From: Planctomycetaceae bacterium | GTDB lineage: Bacteria > Planctomycetota > Planctomycetia > Planctomycetales > Planctomycetaceae | Direction of reading: 5' to 3' | Assembly: GCA_021732975.1 (NCBI GenBank) | Contig: JAKFWC010000021.1 | Span: forward strand, 62,001-126,000 | Length of the DNA stretch: 64,000 nt | In this document: piece after piece, positions 1-8,311 of the stretch | How the letters are laid out: each line of letters starts with the position of its first letter | How positions within the stretch are numbered: position 1 is the first letter of the stretch | Notes under the pieces: generated by a model | What the model was told of the DNA's origin: nothing | What the model saw: only the letters and a program-made list of their open reading frames with translations | The model's database searches: none | Program-made: the position numbers and the translations under genes

Positions 1-136
1 CGGACCACACCCAACCCACGCCGGCGGACATCATGCCGAACAACACAAACGACAGCGCCAGCCGCGCGAACGTAATGATGTTCGGCAGATTCAGGTTGCG
101 CTCGGGAACGGATGTCATCGTGGGAGAAGTCATCAT
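1..136 (-). CDS. pgsA: CDP-diacylglycerol-glycerol-3-phosphate 3-phosphatidyltransferase, N-terminal fragment
   Basis: Only the first 45 codons are inside the window; the gene runs off the left edge. The minus-strand reading starts with two adjacent ATG codons (134-136 and 131-133). After a short polar stretch it gives NLNLPNIITFARLALSF, the typical opening of CDP-alcohol phosphatidyltransferases of the PgsA type, followed by the first hydrophobic membrane segment. PgsA makes phosphatidylglycerophosphate, the committed step to phosphatidylglycerol, in the inner membrane. The CDP-alcohol signature (DGxxAR...D) lies beyond the edge and cannot be checked. Another CDP-alcohol transferase such as a phosphatidylserine synthase is possible, but the N-P-N-x-(I/L)-T-x-x-R pattern favours PgsA. 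Confidence 0.7.
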   Translation of the reverse strand, partial: MMTSPTMTSVPERNLNLPNIITFARLALSFVLFGMMSAGVGWVWS

Positions 137-199
137 TCTTTGCTTGCGATTAGCGGGCGAAAAAGTCTGCGATCAATTTCAAATTGATGCAGATTCGAC

Positions 200-598
200 C
201 TATTCCAGCCAATCTTCAAATCGTAATCCGGGAATCAGAGCGAAGTGTTTTACATTGTGCGTGACCAATGTCAGATCATTTTGAATTGCTACCGCCGCAA
301 TCATCATGTCGACAACATCAACTACCAAACCCTTCGCTAACATTTCAGACCGCAGGCGACCGAATGTTCGGGCACATGCACGATCAAAATCGATGATTTT
401 CACATCGACCAGCATGTCGTTATCGATGGCTTTCAATAACTGTTCCGACCGACCTCGTTTCATTGCCCAGACATAGAGTTCCGCCAGTGAGATCGAAGCG
501 ATGCACAGCCCGCCGTTATGCTGAAAGAAACGATGTGTCAACCGAGCCGGGCGTCTTAACCATGCTGAGCAGATATTCGTATCGAGCAGGTAGCTCAT
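200..598 (-). CDS. vapC: PIN-domain toxin of a VapBC-type toxin-antitoxin pair
   Basis: This 132-residue protein is a complete PIN domain, expected to be a Mg-dependent RNase kept inactive by its antitoxin. The PIN acidic residues are visible: D6 in LLDTN, E40 in SLAELYV, and D94/D97 in VVDVVDMMIAA, with the late polar residue N115 in VTHN. The start codon overlaps the stop of the upstream gene (595-852) by four bases (ATGA), so the two are translationally coupled with antitoxin first, as is normal for vapBC. The cellular target RNA cannot be read from sequence. The pair sits between pgsA and rimO as a small accessory module. Confidence 0.88.
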   Translation of the reverse strand: MSYLLDTNICSAWLRRPARLTHRFFQHNGGLCIASISLAELYVWAMKRGRSEQLLKAIDNDMLVDVKIIDFDRACARTFGRLRSEMLAKGLVVDVVDMMIAAVAIQNDLTLVTHNVKHFALIPGLRFEDWLE

Positions 599-852
599 TC
601 GTTATCTTCCAGATCGAGGTCGCGATTTCGACCCCCTTGACGCGATCGGGCAATTTCCTCCAGGATGCGGTCGTCTTCTTCAGTCCACCACTCGTTGAGA
701 ATTCCTGCGCATCGACTTAACCCGTCTCCCCATTTGGTTAAGGATGCGGGTGTGGGTTGAAGCACAACTTGGACGCGCACGCCATCCGGAAGCTCCAAGG
801 GCTCTGTCAATTCGATGGATTGACCATGCACGATTCCTTCGTATGTCTTCAT
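595..852 (-). CDS. Antitoxin of the VapBC-type pair (AF2212/DUF104-like)
   Basis: An 85-residue protein coded directly upstream of the PIN toxin and overlapping it by four bases. The N-terminal third (MKTYEGIVHGQSIELTEPL followed by a Val-rich strand) resembles the small beta-rich antitoxins of the AF2212/DUF104 group. The acidic, Trp-containing C-terminal half (WWTEEDDRILEEIARSR) would be the toxin-wrapping tail. It probably neutralises the toxin and may autoregulate the pair. The assignment rests on position, size and the N-terminal pattern; no clear AbrB or ribbon-helix-helix motif is seen. Confidence 0.7.
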   Translation of the reverse strand: MKTYEGIVHGQSIELTEPLELPDGVRVQVVLQPTPASLTKWGDGLSRCAGILNEWWTEEDDRILEEIARSRQGGRNRDLDLEDNE

Positions 853-867
853 CGTAATTCCTTCGAT

Positions 868-2325
868 CTATCCCATCCGCACAATGGGTAATCCCGCTTC
901 CAGTTGCGGGGCGCGGCCGCTTTCGTCCGCACCGGTGGCTTGGCCGACGAAATCGTAGTCGCGGCGTTCGAGCAGTTCGACGGGGACCATTTGTCCGGGG
1001 GCGAGATTCTCGCCGGTAACGTAGACTTCGCCATCAATTTCTGGAGCATCGCAGTACGCGCGGCCGGTCCACACGCCGTCTTCTACGGGGGCATCGATCA
1101 GCACATCGAGTTCGTAGCCGAGCAGTGAGTCGCCGAACTGGAAGGCGATATCCTGTTGCAACGCCATCAGCTCATCACGCCGGGCTTCTTTGACGGATTC
1201 GGGAAGATGGTCGGTCAATTTCACGGCGGGTGTGCCCGGTTCGACGGAGTACGTGAAGACGCCCATTCGCTGGAATTGCGTCTCTTTCACGAACTGCCGC
1301 ATCGTCTCGAACTGAGCGTCAGTTTCGCCGGGAAAACCAGTGATGAACGTGGTTCGCAGCACGAGATTCGGAATCCGTTCACGGAGCTTGTGAATAAGCG
1401 TTTCCGTCTGGGCCCGGTTCACACGACGTTGCATCCGTCGCAGCAGCGTGTCGTCGATGTGCTGCAACGGCATGTCGAGGTATGGAAGAATTTTCGGCGA
1501 CTGTGCGATCGTCTCAATCAATTCGTCGGTGAAGTTGATCGGGTAGAGATAGAGCAGGCGAATCCAATCGATCCCCTCGACCTTTTCGAGCTCCTTCAGC
1601 AACTCGGCGAGACGCAGGCGGCCGTAAAGATCGAGGCCGTAGTATGTCGTGTCCTGCGCGACGAGATTCAGCTCGCGGACGCCATCACTTGCCAGTTCGC
1701 GAGCTTCTTCCAGCACCATTTCGATCGGTTTGGTGACGTGCTTGCCGCGCATCTTCGGGATTGAGCAGAACGTACAGGTGCGGTCGCAGCCCTCGGAGAT
1801 TTTCAGATAGGCATAGTGCCGCGGCGTGATGCGGAGGCGCGCGCGATCGTCCATCGCTTTAATCGGCGCGGGACGGAACAGCTCGCGCTGCTCGCGGGCG
1901 CCCCCAACGAGGTGATCCGCGACCCGGTTGATTTCATCGCGACCGAAGACCCCGACGATGTGGTCAATTTCGGGAAGTTCGTCCACCAGCGCCGGACCGA
2001 TCCGTTGGGGCAAACACCCGGCGACGATCACGCCCTTGGTCTTCCCTTCGCGCTTGAGATCGAGCATCTCGCGAATGACGGCTTTCGATTCCGCCCGCGA
2101 TTGTTCGATGAACCCGCAGGTGTTGACGATCACGAAATCGGCCCCGTCGGGATTCGAGACCAACGTGTAACCGTCGAGGGCCAGCGTCCCGAGCATCTTC
2201 TCGCTGTCGACCAGATTCTTTGGGCAACCGAGACTCACAAACGCATACGTCCCTTTGGAATAGGGAGTGTCATCCGGACCGGCGGGCAGAGGGGCGGCGG
2301 GGTCAATAATCGTCAACGGAGACAT
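868..2325 (-). CDS. rimO: Ribosomal protein S12 methylthiotransferase RimO
   Basis: A radical-SAM methylthiotransferase of 485 residues, predicted to methylthiolate the conserved Asp of ribosomal protein S12. The N-terminal MTTase domain carries three cluster-binding cysteines: C34 (SLGCPKN), C70 (VNTCGFI) and C104 (VAGCLP). The radical-SAM core shows CDRTCTFCSIP (CxxxCxxC), and the C-terminus is a TRAM-like domain ending near YDFVGQATG. The ATG at 2323-2325 was chosen because homology begins there; an in-frame extension to 2478 adds 51 low-similarity residues. SLGCPKNLVDSE and the overall length favour RimO over MiaB. It is divergent from the gene at 2496 and convergent with nothing. Confidence 0.95.
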   Translation of the reverse strand: MSPLTIIDPAAPLPAGPDDTPYSKGTYAFVSLGCPKNLVDSEKMLGTLALDGYTLVSNPDGADFVIVNTCGFIEQSRAESKAVIREMLDLKREGKTKGVIVAGCLPQRIGPALVDELPEIDHIVGVFGRDEINRVADHLVGGAREQRELFRPAPIKAMDDRARLRITPRHYAYLKISEGCDRTCTFCSIPKMRGKHVTKPIEMVLEEARELASDGVRELNLVAQDTTYYGLDLYGRLRLAELLKELEKVEGIDWIRLLYLYPINFTDELIETIAQSPKILPYLDMPLQHIDDTLLRRMQRRVNRAQTETLIHKLRERIPNLVLRTTFITGFPGETDAQFETMRQFVKETQFQRMGVFTYSVEPGTPAVKLTDHLPESVKEARRDELMALQQDIAFQFGDSLLGYELDVLIDAPVEDGVWTGRAYCDAPEIDGEVYVTGENLAPGQMVPVELLERRDYDFVGQATGADESGRAPQLEAGLPIVRMG

Positions 2326-2495
2326 GCGGAAAATCTTTCTGGTACCGTTCGTCCGGTCCGAAGCTGGGAGAACAGGCGGCGTATTGCGGGGATCGCGACC
2401 GGGGTTCGCTGTGTTACAGTATACCGTGACAGACGACCGACCCCCAGAGTGCTCGCTACGATCACGTCCGGATCGCAAATTCAGCAGGTGTCAGG

Positions 2496-3806
2496 ATGTG
2501 GAAACGACGACGATTCTCGCTCCCGATCCTCGGATGTGTCTGTGTCGCGATTGCTGGCGGGGGGACGGTTTTTGCCGCGGAACCCCTGCTATCGCCACAA
2601 ATTGACGCAGCGATGGTGAAAGCGCTGCTGAATCGCATCGAATCGAGTCAGGCATCCGAGCGGGCGACTGCGGCGAAGGAACTGCAGGCGCTGGGAACCG
2701 GTATTTTGCCGTTCCTGCCGCCGCCGGATCGTATGGAAACCGCCGCCGGACGCGATGTCGTCGTGCAGATTCGCCATGTTCTGGAGCGGCAATTGGCGAC
2801 AGAATCCGCGCGGGCCTCCGTGGTTTCACTCAATACAACGGCCTCGCCTATTGACCTCATTGCGAACATTTCCCGGCAGACGGGCAACCGGATTGCATTG
2901 GCAGACAACGAGATCGATGCACCAATCGCGGTCGATTGGAAAGCGCGATCGTTCTGGGAAGCCGTCGACGATGTCCTTGTAAAATCAAAACACCGCATTG
3001 AGTGGAACGCTACGGCCGGGCAGTTCCTGATCGAACATCGCATCGCAGGAGCACCGCTGCCAGTCATCGCCCATGCGGGGCCGTTTCGCGCGGAAGCGAC
3101 GTTGGGGAAACTCAAAACAGCACAGAACACCGGCGATCAAACGGTGTTCCGTGTTCACACCGTCTGGCAGGCGGAACCACGGTTGCGCCCGCTGTTTCTC
3201 CGTGTGAAAGCCGGGGATTGGCACGGGGTGACGGCGAACGGAACTGTGACGCCGTGGAATCCGGATGCGGAATATGAACTGCCGATTGCGGATGGAACTC
3301 GGCAAGTGTCGTGGCCGTTGGATCTCCTCTGGCCGATGGACGAGAAGGGGGAAAAATGGTCGTTGCACGGCAAAGCCGTCGTGCATTTGGCGGCGATGAC
3401 GGAGACGATCGGTTTCGATGCCGTCGCGCTGCGGCCGAATGTGCAGCGCCGTCGTGGCGGAGTCGCCGTACGAATCCGGGCCGCGGAGTTTCGCCCCGGT
3501 GACGACGGCCGGCTGAGTGCGACCATTCGGATTCTTGTCGCATACGATACGGGTGGCCCGGCGTTTGAATCGCATCGCACATGGGTTTTCTATCAAGGAG
3601 CCAACCTGCTCGGGCCCAAAGATCAGCGGATTGCGTTTACCGATTACGAAGCCACGCAGGAAGTCGACGGAGCGGTCGGCATCGAGTACCGCTTCCACAA
3701 TCTACCCGGCCGCGGGTCGGACTATCGGTTTCAGTACGAAGCCCCGACGTTGTTTCTCGATGTGCCCTTGGATGTCAGCTTTCGGGATCTTCCCGCACCC
3801 GAATAA
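2496..3806 (+). CDS. Secreted protein with an STN-like domain, function unknown
   Basis: This 436-residue protein begins with a positively charged N-terminus and hydrophobic segment ending near VFAAEP, a typical signal peptide. Residues about 110-165 (from SPIDLIANISRQTGNRIAL to the end of the next beta-strand) follow the secretin/TonB short N-terminal (STN) pattern: helix, strand, DAPIAVDWK-like strand, then WEAVDDVLV helix. The rest is beta-rich with no recognised catalytic motif. It is transcribed away from rimO. An envelope or periplasmic role is likely, but the specific function is not known. Confidence 0.6.
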   Translation: MWKRRRFSLPILGCVCVAIAGGGTVFAAEPLLSPQIDAAMVKALLNRIESSQASERATAAKELQALGTGILPFLPPPDRMETAAGRDVVVQIRHVLERQLATESARASVVSLNTTASPIDLIANISRQTGNRIALADNEIDAPIAVDWKARSFWEAVDDVLVKSKHRIEWNATAGQFLIEHRIAGAPLPVIAHAGPFRAEATLGKLKTAQNTGDQTVFRVHTVWQAEPRLRPLFLRVKAGDWHGVTANGTVTPWNPDAEYELPIADGTRQVSWPLDLLWPMDEKGEKWSLHGKAVVHLAAMTETIGFDAVALRPNVQRRRGGVAVRIRAAEFRPGDDGRLSATIRILVAYDTGGPAFESHRTWVFYQGANLLGPKDQRIAFTDYEATQEVDGAVGIEYRFHNLPGRGSDYRFQYEAPTLFLDVPLDVSFRDLPAPE

Positions 3807-3971
3807 CCGGCCTGAGAAAGCGTGACGGCTGTAACGGTCGCAACGTGGCAACCCGGCAGCTGACGGGATGGAAAGCTGATTCCGTCCGGCCGTTACCCTG
3901 CATCGGACGATCTCTACTGACAGGCGGAACGGCTCGAGGATCGAGCGGTGTGGATTGGCAGGGATGCACGG

Positions 3972-5483
3972 ATGCGATTTTCACGGCAATGGGTGACAGG
4001 CGTTGCCCTCCTCGGAGCCTTTGCGGTTTCGGTCGAAGCCGCTGATCGTACTCCGGCCACTGCCAAACCGGTCCCGTCTGCGGTCACGGTCCGCGGCCTC
4101 AGCTGGAAACTCTTTCCACGTCGGGCGAAACCGACAACGGCCGCTGTCCCACCTACGGCCTCCTCGAGGTCAGTGCTTCCGCCGCCTGCCCCGATGACAG
4201 AACCGTTGTCCGCAAAACCAGTGGACGACACGGCGATTCTTCCGGCCTCGGCACAGTCGGCACCGGTCCCCGTCACCGAGGAAGTTCCTCCCGGTCCCGA
4301 TGCCACCGTGGAAACGACGGTCGCTGAGGGAATGACGCTCGATGGACTGATTGCCCTGGCGGAAGCACATCATCCCCGGTTGACCGCGGCCTTTCAGCAA
4401 GTGCAGGCAACGCGCGGTCGAGCCATGCAGGCGGGACTCTATCCCAACCCGGTCCTGTCGACGGCTTCCCCACAAATGGCCGGAAAGGAAAGCCAATACA
4501 ACGGGTTCGCTTCGCAGGACTTGGTGACAGCCGGCAAACTTCGTCTGGATGTTGCAGCCGTGATGCGTGAAGTGCAGCAGGCCGAGTTCGAATGGCAGGC
4601 GACCCGCTTCGCGATCATCACCGACATTCGGACGCAGTTCTATTCGACACTCGCCGCACAGAATCGGGCCGCGACGAGTCAAACCCTCGTACAAATCGCC
4701 ACGCGATCGCGCGACGTGGCGCAGAAACTTCAGGCCGCCGGTGAAGGAACCCGCGGCGATGCTCTGCTGTTCGGCATCGAAGTGGACCGGGCCGAAGTGG
4801 CGCTGGCCAATGCGCAGACGGTTTTGACCATCGGCCGCCGTCAATTGGCGATTCTCTCCGGATTGCCGGACCTCGACTTTGAATCCCTGAGCGGTGACAT
4901 GGAGGTCGTGCTGCCCGAATACGACGAGCCCACGTTACGGTTTGAAGTCGCCCAGGCGAACCCGGCAGCGAATATTGCCCGGGTGGAGATCGATCGCCAG
5001 CACGTGAAGCTGCAACGCGCGCTGGTCGACCCCATTCCGAACGTCAATGTGATGGGCGGGTATCAACGCCAGGTCCGCGGCGACTATCAGGATATGGGAT
5101 TGTTCCAAGTCTCGGTGGTGGTTCCATTGTGGAACCGTAACCAAGGGAACATTTTCGCCGCTCAGTCGCAGGTCGCTGGTGCCCGGGCCGACGTGCAGCG
5201 GATTGAACTCGAACTCGCAAATCAAACGGCCCAAGCCCTCGCGAGTTACCGGTCCGCGACACAACTGGTCACCAAGTATGAGGAACACATTCTGCCCAAA
5301 GCGCGGGAGACGTTCCGCATCAGCGAACAACTCTACGCACAGGGGCAGATTGATTTCCTGCGGTTATTGCAGGCCCAGAAGACGCTGTTAGAGGCCGAAC
5401 TGGCTCGCATTGATGCCCAGGAACAACGCTGGCGCGCCGCCGCGACGATCGCCGGGCTGCGCCAGGATGTGCAGTTTCCGTAG
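3972..5483 (+). CDS. TolC/CzcC-type outer-membrane efflux protein
   Basis: A 503-residue outer-membrane channel component of an RND- or ABC-type exporter. After a signal peptide (MRFSRQWVTGVALLGAFAVS...A) there is a Pro/Ala-rich linker of about 100 residues. Two OEP repeats follow: the first starts around LDGLIALAEAHHPRLTAAFQ and the second includes the NRNQGNIFAAQSQVAGARAD segment. Long heptad-like helices are obvious. ATG at 3972 is preferred over the in-frame GTG at 3948 because the signal peptide begins there. No inner-membrane pump or adaptor gene is nearby, so the partner transporter must be elsewhere. The CzcC subgroup is suggested by general pattern only. Confidence 0.85.
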   Translation: MRFSRQWVTGVALLGAFAVSVEAADRTPATAKPVPSAVTVRGLSWKLFPRRAKPTTAAVPPTASSRSVLPPPAPMTEPLSAKPVDDTAILPASAQSAPVPVTEEVPPGPDATVETTVAEGMTLDGLIALAEAHHPRLTAAFQQVQATRGRAMQAGLYPNPVLSTASPQMAGKESQYNGFASQDLVTAGKLRLDVAAVMREVQQAEFEWQATRFAIITDIRTQFYSTLAAQNRAATSQTLVQIATRSRDVAQKLQAAGEGTRGDALLFGIEVDRAEVALANAQTVLTIGRRQLAILSGLPDLDFESLSGDMEVVLPEYDEPTLRFEVAQANPAANIARVEIDRQHVKLQRALVDPIPNVNVMGGYQRQVRGDYQDMGLFQVSVVVPLWNRNQGNIFAAQSQVAGARADVQRIELELANQTAQALASYRSATQLVTKYEEHILPKARETFRISEQLYAQGQIDFLRLLQAQKTLLEAELARIDAQEQRWRAAATIAGLRQDVQFP

Positions 5484-5521
5484 GCTTCCGCGACCGTCAG
5501 GAAGCGCGTTCTGACGTTACA

Positions 5522-6325
5522 TCAGTCCCACGGGGATGGCCGTCTTCGCCACGCGGGTGTCGGTACTGGCCGGCGGTATCCGCGTGGCACACGTCCCTGA
5601 CTGCTCAGTAGCAGCGTCGACAGCAATCCTGCGACGAATCCGCCGATGTGCGCCCACCATGCGACACCGCCCGCTTCGGCCGGCGTCATTGCCGCCGAAG
5701 CGAATTGAAAGAGGAACCACAATCCCAGAAAGAACGGGGCCGGCACCGCGACGATCTGCGTGAATACACCCAACGGCAGCAGCGTCATTACTCGCGCCCC
5801 GCGGAACATCACAAAGTACGCTCCCATCACCCCCGCAATGGCACCACTCGCCCCAACAGTGGGGATGGTTGAGCCCGGCGCGGAAACCAGATGTCCGAGG
5901 CTCGCTACCACTCCGCAGGCGAGGTACATCAGCGCGTAACCGACATAGCCGAAGCGATCTTCGACGTTGTCGCCGAAGATGTAGAGAAACCACATGTTGC
6001 CCACGAGGTGCATCAACCCGCCGTGCAGAAAGACGCAAGTGACCAGCGTCATCCACGGCGGCACGGCAGACGGCGGGGCCAGCAGATGCGTCGGTGGTTC
6101 CTCATCCCGCAGCGTCACTTCCAGCACGCCCTCTGTCGACGGGAGTTCAATCGGAACATTCGGGTTCTGCAGCCGCGCGGGAATCATCCCATATTGGTAG
6201 ATCAGTCCGTCCCCATTTTCCGACGCCCCGGCCTGGGCCAGGAACACGACCACGCACGCCGCGATCATCATGTAATTAACGAACGGGATCGTTTCTGTCG
6301 GGACATCATCGCGCAGCGGGAACAT
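5522..6325 (-). CDS. Rhomboid-family intramembrane serine protease
   Basis: A 267-residue polytopic membrane protein with the rhomboid signature. It has HGGLMHLVGNMWFLYIFGDN around residues 101-120 (the HxxxN motif), the catalytic serine S160 in GASGAIAG, and the catalytic histidine H226 in WAHIGGFVAG. The first 30 residues, starting MFPLRDDVPTETIPFVNYMM, form the usual first helix. All elements required for Ser-His dyad proteolysis in the membrane are present, so it is probably active. The substrate is unknown. It is convergent with the TolC-type gene and divergent from the YTV protein. Confidence 0.93.
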   Translation of the reverse strand: MFPLRDDVPTETIPFVNYMMIAACVVVFLAQAGASENGDGLIYQYGMIPARLQNPNVPIELPSTEGVLEVTLRDEEPPTHLLAPPSAVPPWMTLVTCVFLHGGLMHLVGNMWFLYIFGDNVEDRFGYVGYALMYLACGVVASLGHLVSAPGSTIPTVGASGAIAGVMGAYFVMFRGARVMTLLPLGVFTQIVAVPAPFFLGLWFLFQFASAAMTPAEAGGVAWWAHIGGFVAGLLSTLLLSSQGRVPRGYRRPVPTPAWRRRPSPWD

Positions 6326-6387
6326 GTTGGACTCGCAAAGAAATTATTATCATCACGATAGCGAGCGTCATACGCGGCGAGAATTCA

Positions 6388-6463
6388 TTTAGCCCCCGTT
6401 GTCCGCAACGGGGGGAATGACGCGGAGTATAGAACCCCCGGTTGAACACAACCGGGGGCTAAA
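6388..6463. repeat. Intergenic palindrome with nested hairpins
   Basis: The two ends are inverted copies: TTTAGCCCCCGTTG at 6388 and CAACCGGGGGCTAAA ending at 6463. Each half is also a small hairpin (CCCCCGTTGtccgCAACGGGGG and CCCCCGGTTGaacaCAACCGGGGG). It lies in the 538-base gap between the rhomboid gene and the YTV gene. No other gene is seen in that gap; the long open frame reading into the YTV gene has no homology signal. Confidence 0.75.
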
Positions 6464-6863
6464 GGATGCATCAACTCATCCATTATCATTCATCACCTCT
6501 CATTCTCCCGCAGCCGCATCAACCTTGCCGGTTGTAACGGTTCTTCCACCGACGGTGACTCTACTCAAAACGGCGATTGATCTTGCGCGCAGCGAATCGG
6601 CGACGGGGAATCCCCATCGAGTTGGTCAAATGATTCAAGTTTCCCCTGCCCCCCGCAGTTACCCTTCTTCTAAAGTCGGAAGTTATCGAAACCGTTCGCT
6701 TCGCTGCCGCCGATTACGGCCTGATTTCTTTTGCATCCTGCTCGTGACGTTGCTCATACTGAGAAGTCACGGAATGCGAAAGAAATCGGAGATGCAGGGA
6801 GCGTCGGAATCGCCGGTTGAGTTGGATCCACGGGTGAATCAAACGTTTCAGAGGGGGATGATT

Positions 6864-8189
6864 ATGAAGAGGGCGCTGTTCGGCGCATTAGGGGCGCTCC
6901 TGTTCGCCGCGAGCGCTGCGCCGCAGTCGGTTTCCGCAGCGTATTGCGGGGCCGCCTGCTATCAATCCTGTCCGACGGTCGCGTGTCAGCCGACCGCGTG
7001 CTACACGACGTGTCGCGTCGAGCGACAGACGTGTCAGCGCACCGTCTACGACATGGTGCAGGAACCGCAGCAATACACCGTCTGCCGCACGGTGATGGAT
7101 ACCAGCTATGAAGACGTGAACGAAACGTGTTATCGCACGCTCGTCGAAACCGCCTTCCGCGAAGAGCAGTACCAGGTCGCCCGGCCGATCATGGAAACAT
7201 CGGAACGGGTCGAAAACTACACCGTGATGCGACCGGTCACCGAAACCGTCTACCACGACCGTAACTACACGGTCCGCCGGCCGGTGTGGGAAGAGCAAGT
7301 GCGACAGGTTCGCCGCACGGTTCAGCGGCCGGTGATGGAAACGCAGGAACGCGAAGTCCGTCACACCGTGATGCGGCAAGTGACCGAAACGATCAATCAG
7401 GAACGTTGCTACACGGTCATGCGGCCGGTAACGACGTACCGCACAGTCCGTCAGGATTGCGGCCAATGGGTCGTGAACCGCGTCTATCACCCTGGTCCGG
7501 TCTGCCCGGTAGTGACACTCGACAATTGCGGCTGCCCGCAAACGTGCATGGTCCAACGTCCCGGCTTCTATACCTGCAATCGTCAATGGTGCCCGCGGAT
7601 CGTCGAGAATCAGGTTCCCTGCACGACGTACCAACCGCAAGTCGTCCGGCAATCGTGCCCGGTGACGGTCTGCCGCATGGTCCCCGAGACTGTCTGTCAG
7701 AAAGTGCCGGTCCAAGTCTGCCGCATGGTGTGCGAAGAAGTCGTCGACAACATTCCGTACCGTACCTGTCGGATCGTTTGCGAAAACGTCTGCCAGAAGG
7801 TGCCGGTCCAAGTCTGCAAGATGGTGCCGGAACAATGCACCCGGAAAATTCCGGTGCAAACGTGCCGGATGGTGACGGAAACCTGCACCCGTCGCGTGCC
7901 GTACTGCGTGACGCGACAGGAACCGTTCACGGTCACCCGCCGCGTGGCTCGCTGTGTGCCGCGTGAAGTGCAGCAAACCTGCACGCGGATGGTGGCGAAG
8001 TGCGTGCCCCGCGTCGAGTCGTACGAAGTCTGCAAGCTCGTCCCGCAGACGGTTTGCCCGACGGGTCCGGAATGCACGAACTGCAGCACCGGTGCCTGCG
8101 GATTGAACGCCGCTCCGTATGAAGCCGGCAAGCCGATTCAACCGCTGCCGGAAAACGCGCCGGCCCCCGCTCTCGGCCCGGCAACGTAA
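6864..8189 (+). CDS. YTV-domain cysteine-rich cell-wall protein
   Basis: A 441-residue exported protein starting with a clear signal peptide (MKRALFGALGALLFAASAAP), followed by a Cys-rich region and then many short repeats. Repeats of the type Y-T-V-x-R-P-V-x-E-T fill residues 70-200; Cys-containing repeats of the type V-P-V-Q-V-C-R-M-V fill 260-400. This is the planctomycete YTV family, whose members are reported as abundant cell-wall proteins, probably cross-linked by disulfides. ATG 6864 is preceded by a strong GAGGGGG at 6851-6857; the frame is open back to 6399 but that stretch is intergenic in character. A rho-independent-type terminator follows directly. Confidence 0.9.
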   Translation: MKRALFGALGALLFAASAAPQSVSAAYCGAACYQSCPTVACQPTACYTTCRVERQTCQRTVYDMVQEPQQYTVCRTVMDTSYEDVNETCYRTLVETAFREEQYQVARPIMETSERVENYTVMRPVTETVYHDRNYTVRRPVWEEQVRQVRRTVQRPVMETQEREVRHTVMRQVTETINQERCYTVMRPVTTYRTVRQDCGQWVVNRVYHPGPVCPVVTLDNCGCPQTCMVQRPGFYTCNRQWCPRIVENQVPCTTYQPQVVRQSCPVTVCRMVPETVCQKVPVQVCRMVCEEVVDNIPYRTCRIVCENVCQKVPVQVCKMVPEQCTRKIPVQTCRMVTETCTRRVPYCVTRQEPFTVTRRVARCVPREVQQTCTRMVAKCVPRVESYEVCKLVPQTVCPTGPECTNCSTGACGLNAAPYEAGKPIQPLPENAPAPALGPAT

Positions 8190-8217
8190 TCGTTCCGGTT
8201 TGATCGATGTCACAAAC

Positions 8218-8252
8218 AGAAGCCCAGGGATTGCGATCCCTGGGCTTCTTTC
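8218..8252 (+). terminator. Terminator of the YTV gene
   Basis: Perfect 13-bp stem AGAAGCCCAGGGA / TCCCTGGGCTTCT with a 6-base loop, followed by TTT. It stands 29 bases after the YTV stop codon and before the convergent GH13 gene, so it can serve both strands. Confidence 0.9.
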
Positions 8253-8311
8253 ATTTCATCTCAGCGCGATGCAAATGCACCCGTCGCTTGCGTTTCGGGT
8301 TGGTAGGGAGA

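Noticed and set aside
6888-8213. A 441-codon open frame antisense to the YTV gene
   Set aside because: It is a shadow of the repeat structure; the plus strand has a signal peptide, ribosome site and terminator.
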